From Zygaena filipendulae (Eukaryota; Arthropoda; Insecta; Lepidoptera; Zygaenidae): DNA of 64,000 bases. The DNA is taken from NCBI GenBank assembly GCA_907165275.2, contig OU015660.1, positions 940,001 to 1,004,000 of the forward strand, written 5' to 3'. The first letter of the stretch is position 1, and each line of letters opens with the position of its first letter. Below the pieces are notes generated by a model. The model did no database searches. It was not told the DNA's origin and worked only from the letters and a program-made list of their open reading frames with translations. A program made the position numbers and the translations under genes. This document shows, piece by piece, positions 9,915 to 20,624 of the stretch.

Positions 9915-10100
9915 TGTAACGCTTTCACGTCTTAGCTACTCAACCGGTCATCATGAAATTTCGCTTACACTTTTTATGAAAAACAGAACAAAAAAACATC
10001 TAGAAAAAGCACTGTTCTCTAGGCACGGAAAAAAATATTGACAGAATTGACAGAAGACACCAACGCGAACGAAGTCACGGGCAAAAGCTAGTATATTATA
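9915..10100 (+). mobile_element. Helitron-like element, divergent subfamily
   Basis: It has the family's 5'-side block (GCTTTCACGTCTTAGCTACTCAACCGGTCATCATG) but a different 3' end, GAAGTCACGGGCAAAAGCTAGTA, still finishing with CTAG before T. Confidence 0.55.
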
Positions 10101-10250
10101 CGAAACAATGTATCTGTGTACACCGAGATGATGGTAAGGATGAGGAAACCCAGTTTGGTTGCACACTTACCGAATTTGATTTCCCTTTTTATTTTTGTAG
10201 TGACCTTCGTTAAATGAATGTTCGCTCACACTCATATATGTATAAGTAGA

Positions 10251-10475
10251 CTAGCTGACAGCTGTCCCGCGCGGATTCACCCGCGATAATTTTTTTATCC
10301 CCTTTTCATCCCCTTAAGTTGAGTTTTTTAAAAATCCTTTGTTATCGAATGCCTACGTCATACAAAGACACCCTCCAAGTTCCAGGTCTCTACGATCAGC
10401 GGTTTAGGCTGTGCGTTGATCCATCATCATTCAGGACAAAGGATTTTATATGTATAGATATTAATTTCCTGACAA
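10251..10475 (-). mobile_element. Helitron-like element, CTACGATCAGCGG subfamily
   Basis: Reverse orientation, starting CTAGCTGACAGCTGTCCCGC. The body shares 'GCATGCCTACGTCATAC' type sequence and 'CGATCAGCGGTTTAGGCTGT' with the opposite-strand copy at 25390-25636, which defines a subfamily. Confidence 0.6.
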
Positions 10476-10539
10476 CATTTGCGTCTGTTTTTAAAATACC
10501 TATATTTAATTAGCAATAATGCAGATATGATAAAGTAAT

Positions 10540-10766
10540 AATTTATTTATTTATTTATTCAAGAAAAAGGTACAGAAATTATGATTTTCATGTCACTAAA
10601 CTTAAAATATATTTGATATTGAATGAATATCATTTTGGATTGCTTATCTTAAACAGTATAAAATAATGACGCACTCTGTGTGTCTACTTATTTCATATCT
10701 TTAAGCTATTTTAGTGCAGTTTTTCCTATCATTTACAGAGTTTTTTCCACAATTTTCTATGATAGA
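10540..10766. other. AT-rich spacer
   Basis: A short TTTATTTATTTATT microsatellite at about 10541-10559, then AT-rich DNA without coding signal or clear element ends. Confidence 0.4.
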
Positions 10767-10954
10767 TCCTTATCTAGATAAATGCGAAAGTGTGTTTGTT
10801 TCTTGCACTTTCACACCTCAACGGCTCAACCGATCAGCATGAAATTTTGCATATACATTGTCGGGGGTACAGAGAAGGAAATAGGGTACTTTTATCCCGG
10901 AACTCCCGCGGGAACTCCAAAATTACGGAGGTAAAACCGCGGGTGAACAGCTAG
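10767..10954 (+). mobile_element. Helitron-like element, intact ends
   Basis: It starts TCCTTATCTAGATAAATGCG after an A and ends CAGCTAG before a T. The GGTAAAACCGCGGG stem lies near the 3' end. No target duplication, as expected for Helitron-type insertion. Confidence 0.7.
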
Positions 10955-11265
10955 TAATTTCATACCTGCTTCAAAAAAAGGAGAAGGAAAGTGTTGCGAG
11001 ATGTATTTTTCAATTAATTGCGAAAATATTTTTATGATTATTTTTGTTTTGTTTGAAAAGATTATATTATGTATTTCCAGAGTGTTCTAACTGGTTAAGA
11101 AGGTACGTATCTGAGGTACGTACTTTAAGTCGGAATTTAGGTACTCTATTTTATTTTTTTGTTGAATATAAGTAATCGTATTATACTTACAATTAGATAA
11201 TCCTTGAACTAAATGTATGTATTAAACCGATAACAACAATACTACCTATTGTAAACGATTTATGT

Positions 11266-11490
11266 ATATAGTAGCTGTTCCCCCGCGGTTTTACCCGCGG
11301 TAATTTCGCAGTTACCTCGCGAATTCCGGTTTACAATATAGGCTATAATACTCAAAAATAACGTGGCTTTCTATTGCTATTGCTATTTTCAAAATCGCTT
11401 CAGTAGATCCAGGGATCACCCCCTACAACCTCACAAACTCACAAACTTTACCTCTTTATAATATTATTTATTTGTATAGATAAGTAGATA
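11266..11490 (-). mobile_element. Helitron-like element, divergent
   Basis: Reverse orientation. 'AGCTGTTCCCCCGCGGTTTTACCCGCGG' marks the 3' hairpin; the body is degenerate and finishes near 'TATAATATTATTTATTTG'. Confidence 0.55.
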
Positions 11491-11711
11491 AAGTAACTAC
11501 CTACCTAGTCTTTAAATAAGTCTTGCATGCTATATCCTAATTAATCATTACGTATTAAAAAAACAAAGTCTCTGCTGCGTCTGTCTGTCTGTTCGCATAA
11601 ATTAAAAAGCTACTGAATGGATTTTCATGTGGTTTTCACCAATAGATAGAGTGATTGATAAGGAAGGTTAATGTGTATAGTTTGTCAAGTTTTTGTGTAA
11701 ATTGGTTGAAA

Positions 11712-11926
11712 TCCTACTAATATTATAAATGTAAAAGTGTGGATGTTTAGATGTTTGGATGTTTAGAAGTTTGGATGTTTGTTACTCAATCACGCAAAAA
11801 CGGCTGAACGGATTTGGATGAAATTTGGCATGTACGTTGTTAGGGGTACAGAAAAGGACACCCAGTTTATAGACTTCCTGAGATAATACCGAAATTAACG
11901 CAAGTGAAATCGCAGGGAACAGCTAG
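11712..11926 (+). mobile_element. Helitron-like element, intact ends
   Basis: Starts TCCTACTAATATTATAAATG after A and ends AACAGCTAG before T. A (GGATGTTTA) mini-repeat near 11750 lies where other copies carry GGAT microsatellites. An older fragment abuts it at about 11545-11700. Confidence 0.75.
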
Positions 11927-12324
11927 TGAATAATATACGAGTAGATAATTTTACCTTTTTCAATACAGATACCAGCAGGACAATTATGTAACTTTTGTTG
12001 CTATCATATTTCAGTTTCAATCAGAAAAATAACGATGTTGACTAAAGAGCCTAATTAATCATTTCTAGACAGCTTCAACTTGTGAAGTATGTGTACTTTG
12101 ATTGCTAGATATTGTAGTTGTCACTTGTCAAACGTGCATATTCTAATCTAAAAACCGCCATGTTTTTGATTGCAACCGAAAAATGATAGAAAGAAGTTAC
12201 GTAAATAGCTCGTCTGATCTATAGATAAAACACGTGTAACTAACCGAAGCGTGACTAATGTGCGATCGAAAAAACATCTAAATACGTGTACATAAGGTAC
12301 CTATATCATATACATATTATGCAT

Positions 12325-12560
12325 ATCCTAACTAATATTATAAATGTTAGTGTGATTTTGAATGAATGAATGAAATGAAAAACACTTTATTGAACATCAC
12401 AATCAGTAGAATAACTTAAAAAAAACTAATGAAACAGAAAATAATAAATATTAAGTGGCTCCAAAGGGCGGCCTTATCGCTATAAGCTATCTCTTCCAGG
12501 CTACCAGGTGGTGGGTATTAATAATAAAAGAAGTAGGTGGTGCAGTTACAGCGTTAAAAT
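12325..12560 (-). mobile_element. LINE 3'-end fragment (CACTTTATTGAACATCAC type)
   Basis: A truncated Helitron-like start (ATCCTAACTAATATTATAAATG, 12326-12347) is followed by GAATGAATGAAATGAAAAAC, then 'CACTTTATTGAACATCAC' and 'CCAAAGGGCGGCCTTATCGC'. These blocks recur at the ends of lepidopteran non-LTR elements. The family is uncertain and no open reading frame is retained. Confidence 0.45.
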
Positions 12561-12593
12561 TCGAAAATAAAATTATATATAAATTAAATATAT

Positions 12594-12881
12594 ACAACGT
12601 ATTAATGAATTAACTGAAAACTAGTACATAGTTTGCTCATAATCAACTACCGCTAGAATCGATCGCACTATGTTTTAATATAGGTTATAATTTTTCATTT
12701 GTATCAGCCCATGTCTAAATTATTTATGAAAACGATAGGCGCGGGCGTAGCGTTTGGAATTTCGTAGATAGCTCACCTTCAAATGTTGAATATTTTAAAG
12801 CATAAATGTCTTCGACATATTATCGTTTATTTTTTTAAATGGGGTGTATCAGGTTTTCCGTTAATTCATTAACACGTTGTA
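12594..12881. mobile_element. ACAACGTG MITE, copy 1
   Basis: Terminal inverted repeats ACAACGTATTAATGAATTAA and the complement of TTAATTCATTAACACGTTGT, flanked by TA on both sides. Internal landmarks are 'CGATCGCACTATGTTTTAAT' and 'GGCGCGGGCGTAGCG'. Related copies lie at 18946-19296 and 27425-27757. The TA flanks would fit a Tc1/mariner-type transposase. Confidence 0.8.
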
Positions 12882-12964
12882 TAGTAATTAATCAAGGTAA
12901 TTAAAAAAAAACTATAGAGATTTTACATACAATACAAGTTAAACGTACGATACGTACGACTTTG

Positions 12965-13121
12965 TTTTTTTACGCTTTCACGTCGTAACTACTTAACCGA
13001 TTAACATGAAATTTTGCATACACGTTTTTATGGGTACAGAAAAGGACATAGGGTACTTTTGTTTCGGAATTACCGCGTGACCTTCGAAGTTAACGCGGGT
13101 GAAACCGGAGGGAACTGCTAG
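12965..13121 (+). mobile_element. Helitron-like element, 5' truncated
   Basis: Body motifs from 'TTTACGCTTTCACGTCG' through 'GGGTACAGAAAAGGACATAG', ending ACTGCTAG before T. The degraded sequence at 13130-13350 is another relative, ending 'CCGCAGGGAATAGCTGG'. Confidence 0.6.
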
Positions 13122-13379
13122 TATGGCATATTAAATATAAAAACAGATAGTAACGGACTGACTGATTGACATATTAAAGAAAATTTAGAACCGTATTGGA
13201 AGATAGTTGGTCCTATGTATTTATAGGTGAATTTTGAAATGTAGTTGCGGAATTCCGAGATATATCATAAGAAGAAAGGTTATCCTATCTCGGCATTCCT
13301 GAAGGAATCTTGAAATTCATACGAGTGAAACCGCAGGGAATAGCTGGTTTAACCATTCATTATCTTATCCATAGTAGAA

Positions 13380-13667
13380 GTTTCATATCAGTTAATCTAA
13401 TCGTATATTTGTATATTCAGAGTTAAAAAGTACCCTCTTTTTCTGTAACCCTAACGTGTATATTATGCAAAATTTCGTGATGGTTCAGTTGAGTAGTTGA
13501 AGTTTGAAAGGTCAGATCACATCCTTAATATTATAACATGAAAAACATGTAAATTACGCTTCCACGCTTTTACTACTCAACCGATCATTATGAAACTTTG
13601 CATGCACATTGACAGGGGTACAGAGAAGGTACTAATAGGGCATTTTGAAACTGAGGGGAACGGCTAG
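13380..13667. mobile_element. two degraded Helitron-like fragments
   Basis: A reverse-orientation piece at about 13420-13515 (ACCCTCTTTTTCTGTAACCC) and a forward piece at 13540-13667 ending CGGCTAG before T. Their closeness suggests repeated insertion into one another. Confidence 0.5.
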
Positions 13668-13944
13668 TTTTATAGAATAAAAATGGATGTGTATCTACTC
13701 GCGAGCGATGCCGCGAGCGGAAGCTATAAATACAGGTGTAGATAACGGAGGTCATCTCTGCTTTTCACCCTGAGTGTATGAAGGTAATGCCTAGTGCCTA
13801 CCTGTAGGCACGTTACGTATGTAAACTGATTAGTTATTTGAAATACGTAACTAAATATGCAATTAGTAGAGTGAAGGGATGAAGGGGATATATCCCCTTC
13901 ATAACAGTCGGTCCGTGTCAAGGATGTAGTTTATTGCATCCTTT

Positions 13945-14127
13945 GAATATATATCATGGGCCATGGCTAGGCAGCAGTCGGGAACCAACGCTCATCACAA
14001 TTCCAGGTCGGCAACGCACCTGCATTGGCTGGTGTTGCAGATGTCTATGGGCGGCGGTAATCACTTACCATCAGGTGTACCACTTGCCCGTTTGCCCCCT
14101 ATGACTTAAAAAAAAAAAAAAAAAAAA
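13945..14127 (+). mobile_element. non-LTR retrotransposon 3' tail with poly(A)
   Basis: It holds 'CGGCAACGCACCTGCATTGG', 'GTTGCAGATGTCTATGGGCG', 'GCGGTAATCACTTACCATCA' and 'TTGCCCGTTTGCCCCCTATG', then 22 or so A. The same block sits at about 55588-55696. This is the conserved 3' tail of a 5'-truncated LINE; no reverse-transcriptase sequence remains. Confidence 0.75.
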
Positions 14128-14208
14128 TCACAATTGTCGTTCCAATCACCGCAGTGTCTCAAGACGAAAGTGTTGCATGTGTGTCGCGCTTAACCTTATC
14201 CTTACTAA

Positions 14209-14447
14209 TATTATAAACGCGAAAGTTTGTATGTATGGATGGATGGATGGATGGATAGATGGATGGATGGATGGATGGTTGGATGTATGGATGGATGTTT
14301 GTTACTCTTTCACGCAAAAACTGAATGGATTTTATTGAAACTTTACAATAATATAGCTAATACATCAGAATAACAGATAGGGTACTTTTTATCCCAGGGT
14401 TTCCGCGGGATCTCTGAAATTAACGCGGAAACCGCGGGGAGCAGCTA
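14209..14447 (+). mobile_element. Helitron-like element with internal GGAT microsatellite
   Basis: Starts TCCTTACTAATATTATAAAC after A and ends GAGCAGCTAG before T. A (TGGA)n tract with one interruption occupies about 14232-14300, at the same relative position as in the copy at 61986-62213. Confidence 0.8.
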
Positions 14448-15170
14448 GTACCTGTCTAATATTAGTAGAGATGCGAATGTAAGTTTGTTTGTTTGTTAGT
14501 TACGCTTTCACGCCTATACTGTTCCGTTTTTATTCTTTTGAGGTGCGGATCCCTAAGAGCAGTGTTTTATATCCGAGCGTGTAATTATGATAGTTGCAAA
14601 AAACGCTTGTCGACAATTTACCTACGGTCGATGGTAAAAATATTGGCAAACACTATCGTTTATATTATTAACTTATTAACTTTTCCACGCAGTTTCATCT
14701 GACCACATTTCGGAATCCCTTCGGGAATTCCTCGTTTTGGAATACACAGTGTCCTGTATGTTATGTTTATTTTGGGACTGTTAGTTGTTACTGTAGCTTC
14801 TCAGTGGAATAACTTTTTTCAACTATTTCAGAAGCCCCAAAAATTACCTATTAGAAAAAACAAATTTTACCTCTTAATAAGTAATCTAGATGCAGACTAA
14901 CCGGTGCTAGCGGTTTCGCTTGCTTGACTTTCGAGTCTGTTTATTGTGCCGGTATAAAAAGTTGATATAGATTCTAGCACATACTTCAAAAATAATTTTG
15001 GTATATATGTACATATGTGTATAGGATTAGAGGGTCATTTTTAACCGACTTCCCAAAAAGGAGGAGATTCTTAATTCGATGCGTATGTTTTTTTTTTTGG
15101 TTATTTCATTAGTCGGATGCGCGTTGAAACAGACCGACAAATCAAATCCCTAGATATAGATTAGGTACGT
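14448..15170. other. no gene recognised; repeat fragments
   Basis: A truncated Helitron-like start lies at about 14455-14520. At about 15040-15090 is a fragment TTAACCGACTTCCCAAAAAG, the end of the foldback family seen at 870-2150. Frames here lack coding features. Confidence 0.4.
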
Positions 15171-15171
15171 C

Positions 15172-15441
15172 TAAGATAATCCTTACAAATGAGAATGTGG
15201 GTTTGTTTTTTTGTTAACATTTCACGCCTTAACTTAACGGCTCAACCGATCATCATGAAATTTTGCATAAACGTAATCAGGGGTATAGAGAAGGATATAG
15301 GGTACTTTACATCCCGGAATTTCCGCGGGAAATCTGAAATTAACGCCGGTAAATTCTCATGAATTTTGGATACACGTTGTCAAGGGTACGGAAAAGGGCA
15401 TACAGTATTTTATATCCCGAAATTCCTACGGGAACAGCTAG
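15172..15441 (+). mobile_element. Helitron-like element with internally duplicated 3' half
   Basis: From 'TAATCCTTACAAATGAGAAT' to ACAGCTAG before T. The block 'AAATTTTGCATAAACGTAAT...GGGGTATAGAGAAGGATATAGG' recurs as 'GAATTTTGGATACACGTTGT...GGGTACGGAAAAGGGCATAC', so the copy holds two 3' halves. Confidence 0.6.
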
Positions 15442-15444
15442 TAC

Positions 15445-16150
15445 TAATATAATATCTATTTATTACGTCTTGTCATTATTACGTAAGCAAGGTCGTTATA
15501 AGACAACAAGACATTGACTCTTCTCTTTATTACATAGCTAAGTGTCTAATTAACAGTATTATTTACACTTTATAGATAGGTTTTTTATTATTTAATAATG
15601 TTTTTTTTTTGCTTAATTAAGCAGGTTACTAAATAAGTCTTTTCAGGCGTATGATTTTAATAATACTTTCCACTTCAACCCTTTCTAGAGATGTACAAGT
15701 CGGTAGTAAGAAAATTACGACAGTAATATTCCAGTGGATTGGAATAAGACAATCGGTTTTATACAAAACAATTTTTCATCAAAAATATTTTTAGAGTACT
15801 CAAAACGAACACAATGTGTCTTATTTTAAACAGATGCAAACATGCAGCAAACGTACAGCTGTTGTGGCTGCATAACCAGTTTCCTGAGGCTATAAAGAAG
15901 AAAAAAAAAAGAAAAATCCATTCTGTCACTAACCTCGGCCAATGTTCGCGCCGATTCGCGGCATCTTCGCCCTTTTCGTCTCCCTTCTGTCGTAGTGTCG
16001 AGATTCAGTTTTATTTTTATGATAAAATGTAAATAAAACGAACGTCAAAATCAATAATGTATAAACAACAAAACAATTGTGCTCCAAAATGTATATCGTC
16101 AACGAAATTATATTCATTTTCTTAAAAAATTCTAATAGATTTTGTGGAGG
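15445..16150. other. no gene recognised
   Basis: AT-rich DNA with a GC-balanced patch at about 15930-16010 (TTCGCGCCGATTCGCGGC). No splice-bounded coding frame and no repeat ends seen. Confidence 0.35.
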
Positions 16151-16155
16151 GAACT

Positions 16156-16732
16156 TTTAGTTTTCCGGGAAGGACTGTACATTAAGCACCCTCGATTTTT
16201 AATAGTTACAATTTTTTTTGGATACAATAGTGTGTTTATAGTGTATTTCTCAAATCCGCAAATTACGGAAATTCATAATTTTCGAGAAAAAAAAATAATA
16301 AAAACCTTACTCAATTTACGATAATATTTTGACTATGGCGCTTCGCCGGCCGCTACCGCGGCACGCTCGCTGCGCTCGCTCGGCTCGCGCGACTTCGTCA
16401 ACAGTGCAAACCTAACCTAACCAACTCAAGTTTAACAAATTTTCATTTTCATTAGCAAATTATAATAATCAAAGATAATAAATAATATAACCACTTTATC
16501 CGAATGTAAAACGAAACAATTCTTACAAAGTCAATGGCAAATGGTTGACACATCGCGGAGTTTTGTATGAAATTGTGAAACTTTAGTATTTTTTTTCTCA
16601 AAAACGATGAGTTTCCGTAATTAGGGATTTTATGTGAAGTTATATTAAGCAAAGTCCCACACACATAAAAAATATGAAGCTCTAAATCGCGGGTGCTTAT
16701 TGTACAGTTGAGCCGTTTTCCGTGAACTAAAA
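16156..16732. mobile_element. DNA transposon remnant with ~145-bp terminal inverted repeats
   Basis: The left arm contains ACTGTACATTAAGCACCC and AAATTACGGAAATTCATAAT. The right arm contains the complements, as GGGTGCTTATTGTACAGT and GAGTTTCCGTAATTAGGG. The GC-rich CTCGCTCGGCTCGCGCGA block is in the centre. Bases 16324-16715 are repeated almost exactly at 51267-51658 inside a different element. No transposase is present. Confidence 0.75.
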
Positions 16733-16739
16733 AAAAGAA

Positions 16740-17165
16740 CTAGGTACGATTTATTTTACGAAAATAGAAATTGAATGTTTTAATACTACTAATACATGCG
16801 TCTTCGAATAAAGCGCGCGGCAAACTGAATTCGTTGTCAATAATATACGGAACCGACAATCTTTGATACTGACCGTTAGTGAAAGTGCTATTCTATCATG
16901 AACTTTATGTCTACAAAAATAAATTCCACATTACATATTGAGTTTTTATGTTCACCATTCGACTGTCGACGTAGTTGATAGGTGCCCCGCGTGTATTTCT
17001 TTTAGCATCGCTCAACCTTGGCTTGATAATTGTACATTTTTCTACGCGAATTTTATAGTTTAAATTTTTTAATTGTTTACGCTTCGAAGAAATTGAAGTG
17101 AAAGAAAGCAGATTCCTTGATTTTGTCCTTACTAGATAGTAATAATATTTAGTACGGACCGCCAA
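16740..17165. other. no gene recognised
   Basis: AT-rich. An 84-codon minus-strand frame (16911-17165) is basic but matches no domain I know and lacks good splice or start context. Confidence 0.35.
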
Positions 17166-17184
17166 GAGGGGATTTGTGGATTAG

Positions 17185-17825
17185 CTAAAGCGCGTCAGAT
17201 GAACATAAGGGGGGTACCTTGCACCATGTTAAGTACCTCCACCAAATATAGGCCCTCTACACTGGTGGGTGCGTCTAGAATAACCGATCAGATTAGTAAA
17301 AAAAAATCGATAACTCGAAATACTCGAGCGCGTCAGATTAAGATATGGTGGGTTAATTACATAGTGAGAAGTATGTATATGAATAATCTGACCATTTGAA
17401 CGTGACGTAAGGGAGTTAGAGGATCACAAACTTGCAAAAAAAAAAACGCAACTTCGACATTCTCGAGCGCAGTTGATTTATTTTTTATTTTAAAGTAAAT
17501 AACTCAAGGATAGCGGGAAAAATATAATCTGCCGATTTTCATAAGCCGAAGAAACAAAAATCGTCTTCGAATCGAACGAGCAGCTGCAGTGAAACATGCA
17601 CCTATTCATATCTCTGTCTTTCTTTCCCTTTTACTTTTTCTCTATCTCTCACTCTCTCGCACCGTCCTCACACTACTTTCCGTCGCCATAACGTCATCAC
17701 AGTATATCACGGCGCTAAACGTGTCAAATTATAACTTTTTTTGGTTGGTTAAAATACATATTAAAATAAGTTAAGGTAAGTATTACATCAAACTATAGGT
17801 TCACCTATAACCTTTCACTTTAATG

Positions 17826-17880
<55 letters not shown>

Positions 17881-18620
17881 ATAAAGCTCATCACAAAACA
17901 ACGCGTTCATGTTATTATATGTAAAACGCTCTGGCTTGTTTGTGCTTTAAAGTTAGTTTTGTGAATAATATTTTGTGAGCTTTTACATATTTCATAGAAA
18001 TATAAAGTGTGTTTTTTGTGAACAAGAACTAGCTCATAAAGTTATTAAACTTACGTCAGAAAGAAAAAAAAATCTTAAAAATAAATCATAATTTTTGTTT
18101 CTAGCAGTCAGATCAATAATACCCCTCAAAATTATTGTCAGATTTTAAGCCAACATAACTTGGAGTGCAAGCTGAACCTTCTGTAAAATAATCTGACACG
18201 CTCGAGTATTTCAAAATTGAGATTTTTTTTTGCATTTTCAAAAATTCGCTACTACCTTGCGTCACCTCCAAATTGGCAGATTTTCGAAGGGGAGCATTTT
18301 TAGGGCTCACTTAACATCCCCTTTGAATATCTGACACGCTGGAGTAAATGTTTTTTTTTTTTCATTTTCTCCACTTCCGGATGGCCACCCCCACCACGCA
18401 AATCAGCAGATGAATATATTTTCGATATCAGAGACACCTTGGAGTATCTAAACTACAATATCTGACGCGCTCGAGTATTTCCATTTTAATATTTTTTTTT
18501 TACATTTTTGAAAGCCTGTAGAAGCTAAACCCACCGGTGAATGAAAAAATATCATATGACCTTATTTTGTTTATATCTCCTAATCTTCAAAACCCAATAG
18601 GTCCCAACGACGCTCGAGTC
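17185..18620. repeat. inverted array of ~130-bp units around an AT microsatellite
   Basis: The motif TCTGACGCGCTCGAGTATTT, or a close variant, occurs on the right side at about 18192, 18331 and 18458. Its reverse complement occurs on the left at about 17189, 17322 and 17453. Spacing is about 130 bp on each side. Each unit also has a poly-T or poly-A run next to the motif. The centre holds unique DNA and the (AT)n tract. The layout suggests one element with repeated, inverted subterminal regions. Confidence 0.6.
17829..17875. repeat. (AT)n microsatellite
   Basis: About 22 uninterrupted AT units, at the middle of the inverted array. Confidence 0.9.
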
Positions 18621-18649
18621 ACTCCCGAATTAGCATCGGTATCTCCCGT

Positions 18650-18780
18650 ACTATAATATTATAAATGCGAAAGTTTCATGTATGGATGTATGAATAAATG
18701 TTTGTTGCTCGTTCACGCAAAAACTAGATACTGAATGGATTTTAATGAAACTTCACAATAATCCCACCAAAAACATTTTC
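18650..18780 (+). mobile_element. Helitron-like element, 3' truncated
   Basis: Starts near 'GTACTATAATATTATAAATG', followed by 'GTTCACGCAAAAACTAG' and 'ATGGATTTTAATGAAAC'. It stops before the hairpin end. Confidence 0.55.
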
Positions 18781-18804
18781 ATGCAAAACGTTGCCAAGAC
18801 GAGA

Positions 18805-18940
18805 CCATACTATGACTCGCACTGTCAAAACGTTATCAGATCTCATGTAGAGCCAAGATTTTAACTATCTACACGCCCTAACTTTACACGGCCTAATTTC
18901 ACAAACTCTACGTCTTAGACAAAATATATGGCTGGTAGTC
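18805..18940 (+). mobile_element. half of a GTTATCAGATCTCATG MITE
   Basis: 'CACTGTCAAAACGTTATCAG', 'ATCTCATGTAGAGCCAAG' and 'CTACACGCCCTAACTTTACA' match one arm of the inverted-repeat element at 59139-59534. The partner arm is absent. Confidence 0.55.
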
Positions 18941-18945
18941 TTTAT

Positions 18946-19296
18946 ACAACGTGTTAATCAATTAACTGAAAACTAGAAAGTAGTTTGCTCAGAATCGACT
19001 TCCAAATCAATCGCACCATGTTTTAATATAGGTTAATTTTTTTCATTTTTACTAGCCCATGTCTAAATGATTTATAATACAATACTTGGCGCGTACGCCG
19101 CCCGTAGCAAAATAATCGAATCAGTCATTGACACGTAGGCGCGGGCGTAGCGCTTGAAATTTCGTAGACTCCAAACTAATGTTGAATAACTTTTAAAATA
19201 TTATTTTTTTCGATATAATTTATATTTGAATCACATTATTGTTTATTTTTTAAATGGAGTGTATCCGGTTTTTGGTTAATTCATTAACACGTTGTA
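18946..19296. mobile_element. ACAACGTG MITE, copy 2
   Basis: Same termini as 12594-12881 with TATA on both flanks. It is about 60 bp longer, with an extra copy of the GGCGCG..TAGC region. Open frames inside are not coding. Confidence 0.8.
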
Positions 19297-19299
19297 TAT

Positions 19300-19475
19300 A
19301 AAAATGAATTGCTGTTCGTGTATCTCGCTAAAACTCGAGAATGGCTGGACCGATTTGGTTAATTTTGATCTTGAAATATTTTTGGAAGTTCAGGGAAGGT
19401 TTAAGAAGTAAATTAGGCTACTTTGAAGTTCCTGCGGGAATTCTGAAATTCACGCGGGTGAAACTGTCATAAATA
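19300..19475 (+). mobile_element. Helitron-like fragment, divergent
   Basis: 'GTATCTCGCTAAAACTCGAG' and 'TGGCTGGACCGATTTGGTTA' then 'GAAATTCACGCGGGTGAAAC' follow the family order but the terminal CTAG is lost. It abuts the ACAACGTG MITE. Confidence 0.5.
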
Positions 19476-19479
19476 TAAT

Positions 19480-19980
19480 TTAGTTAAATAGGGCATTAAA
19501 ACATGCGGCATTCACTCCTATTTAAAGTGACTTTTGACACCTTCAGTCCCTTTATACTTAGCTCTTTTTTTTTCTAACGTCATGAGTTCGTTGAATTTGA
19601 AATGAGCTGCATAATTCGTTATTAATTCATGTATTTGTTACTTATTACTTAGCTATGTTCGTCACTTGGTTTGGCCGGTACTATATAATTTTTTCATGGG
19701 ATACCTATGCCTACACAATATTTAAAGTATGCTCAATTTTTTGAAGTGAGTTAAAGAGACGTTGATACCTATCTACCTCAAATCTATTGATACAAAAAAA
19801 ACCTGGGTGTATTTAGTACGAGTATATCGATTTTCGGAGTAAATAAAATATTAAACCTACTATAATTATTTGAATTTTACAAACATAAATGAGATCCAAA
19901 ACTATTTATTTATTTATCTATTTAACCAAAACAGAAGGAGCATAATGTATTGCTAAATTAAAACTTCAAAATCATACGTA
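19480..19980. other. AT-rich spacer, nothing assigned
   Basis: No coding frame, no element ends. Confidence 0.35.
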
Positions 19981-19989
19981 AAGTGCCGA

Positions 19990-20223
19990 TTACACGAAGC
20001 CAGTAACCCTGGCGCCAGTCCTCAGACAAGCCTGCGCTGGCTGCTTGTGGTGTGAACGCGTCATAAACACGAAGCCAGTAACGCTGGCGCCAGTCCTTAC
20101 TCCTTAGACAAGCGTCCGCAACGCATTACGCAGGCGCGGGGGTCCAGGGGTATGCGGGCGGAGGTCACTGGCTAGAAAATAGACCGGCGCTCTATTTCCG
20201 TGTCTAGTGTTGGCTTCGTGTAA
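19990..20223. mobile_element. TTACACGAAGCC-ended MITE with internal duplication
   Basis: Inverted ends TTACACGAAGCC (19990-20001) and GGCTTCGTGTAA (20212-20223). The left-end block ACACGAAGCCAGTAAC(C/G)CTGG is repeated about 60 bp further in, and GGCGCCAG follows both. It is unusually GC-rich for the window. It may be hAT-like; no clear target duplication was seen. Confidence 0.6.
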
Positions 20224-20624
20224 ACTAAGCTTTAGTTCGTGTAGTACTTTTAAGTTAAAATCATTTTCAACAAGCAAATTGACGGTTAGGGAATAAATTG
20301 TTCTACGTTAGATCTTGTTCAGGTGTAAAATTACCTTACGGCAAAAAGACCCACCAAATTCTTGGATTACAAATAATTTATTTTATTTATTTGATGATAA
20401 TAATCATTGATTTGTTATAATTAGTGATGTTATTGAATCGCTGCCTTACATTGAATAGAGCGCAATTTGATTTTGTTACCCATGGAAAAGTTTGCTTGTA
20501 TATAAAGTTAAGGAACTTTTTTATTTAAGAGAGACGGGACTCAAACTAGCTGTTTGATCTGCTAATCTAATAAATAAAGAAATAAAATAAAAAACGACTC
20601 AGAAAACTGCGCAATCTATATTAT

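Noticed and set aside
9823..10166. Overlapping open frames on both strands and a GTAAGTGTG donor on the minus strand near 10162-10170, which could end the missing phase-1 deiodinase exon
   Set aside because: The frame that joins in phase has no ATG and a stop about 60 bp upstream, no good acceptor was seen, and it encodes no membrane anchor before the donor.
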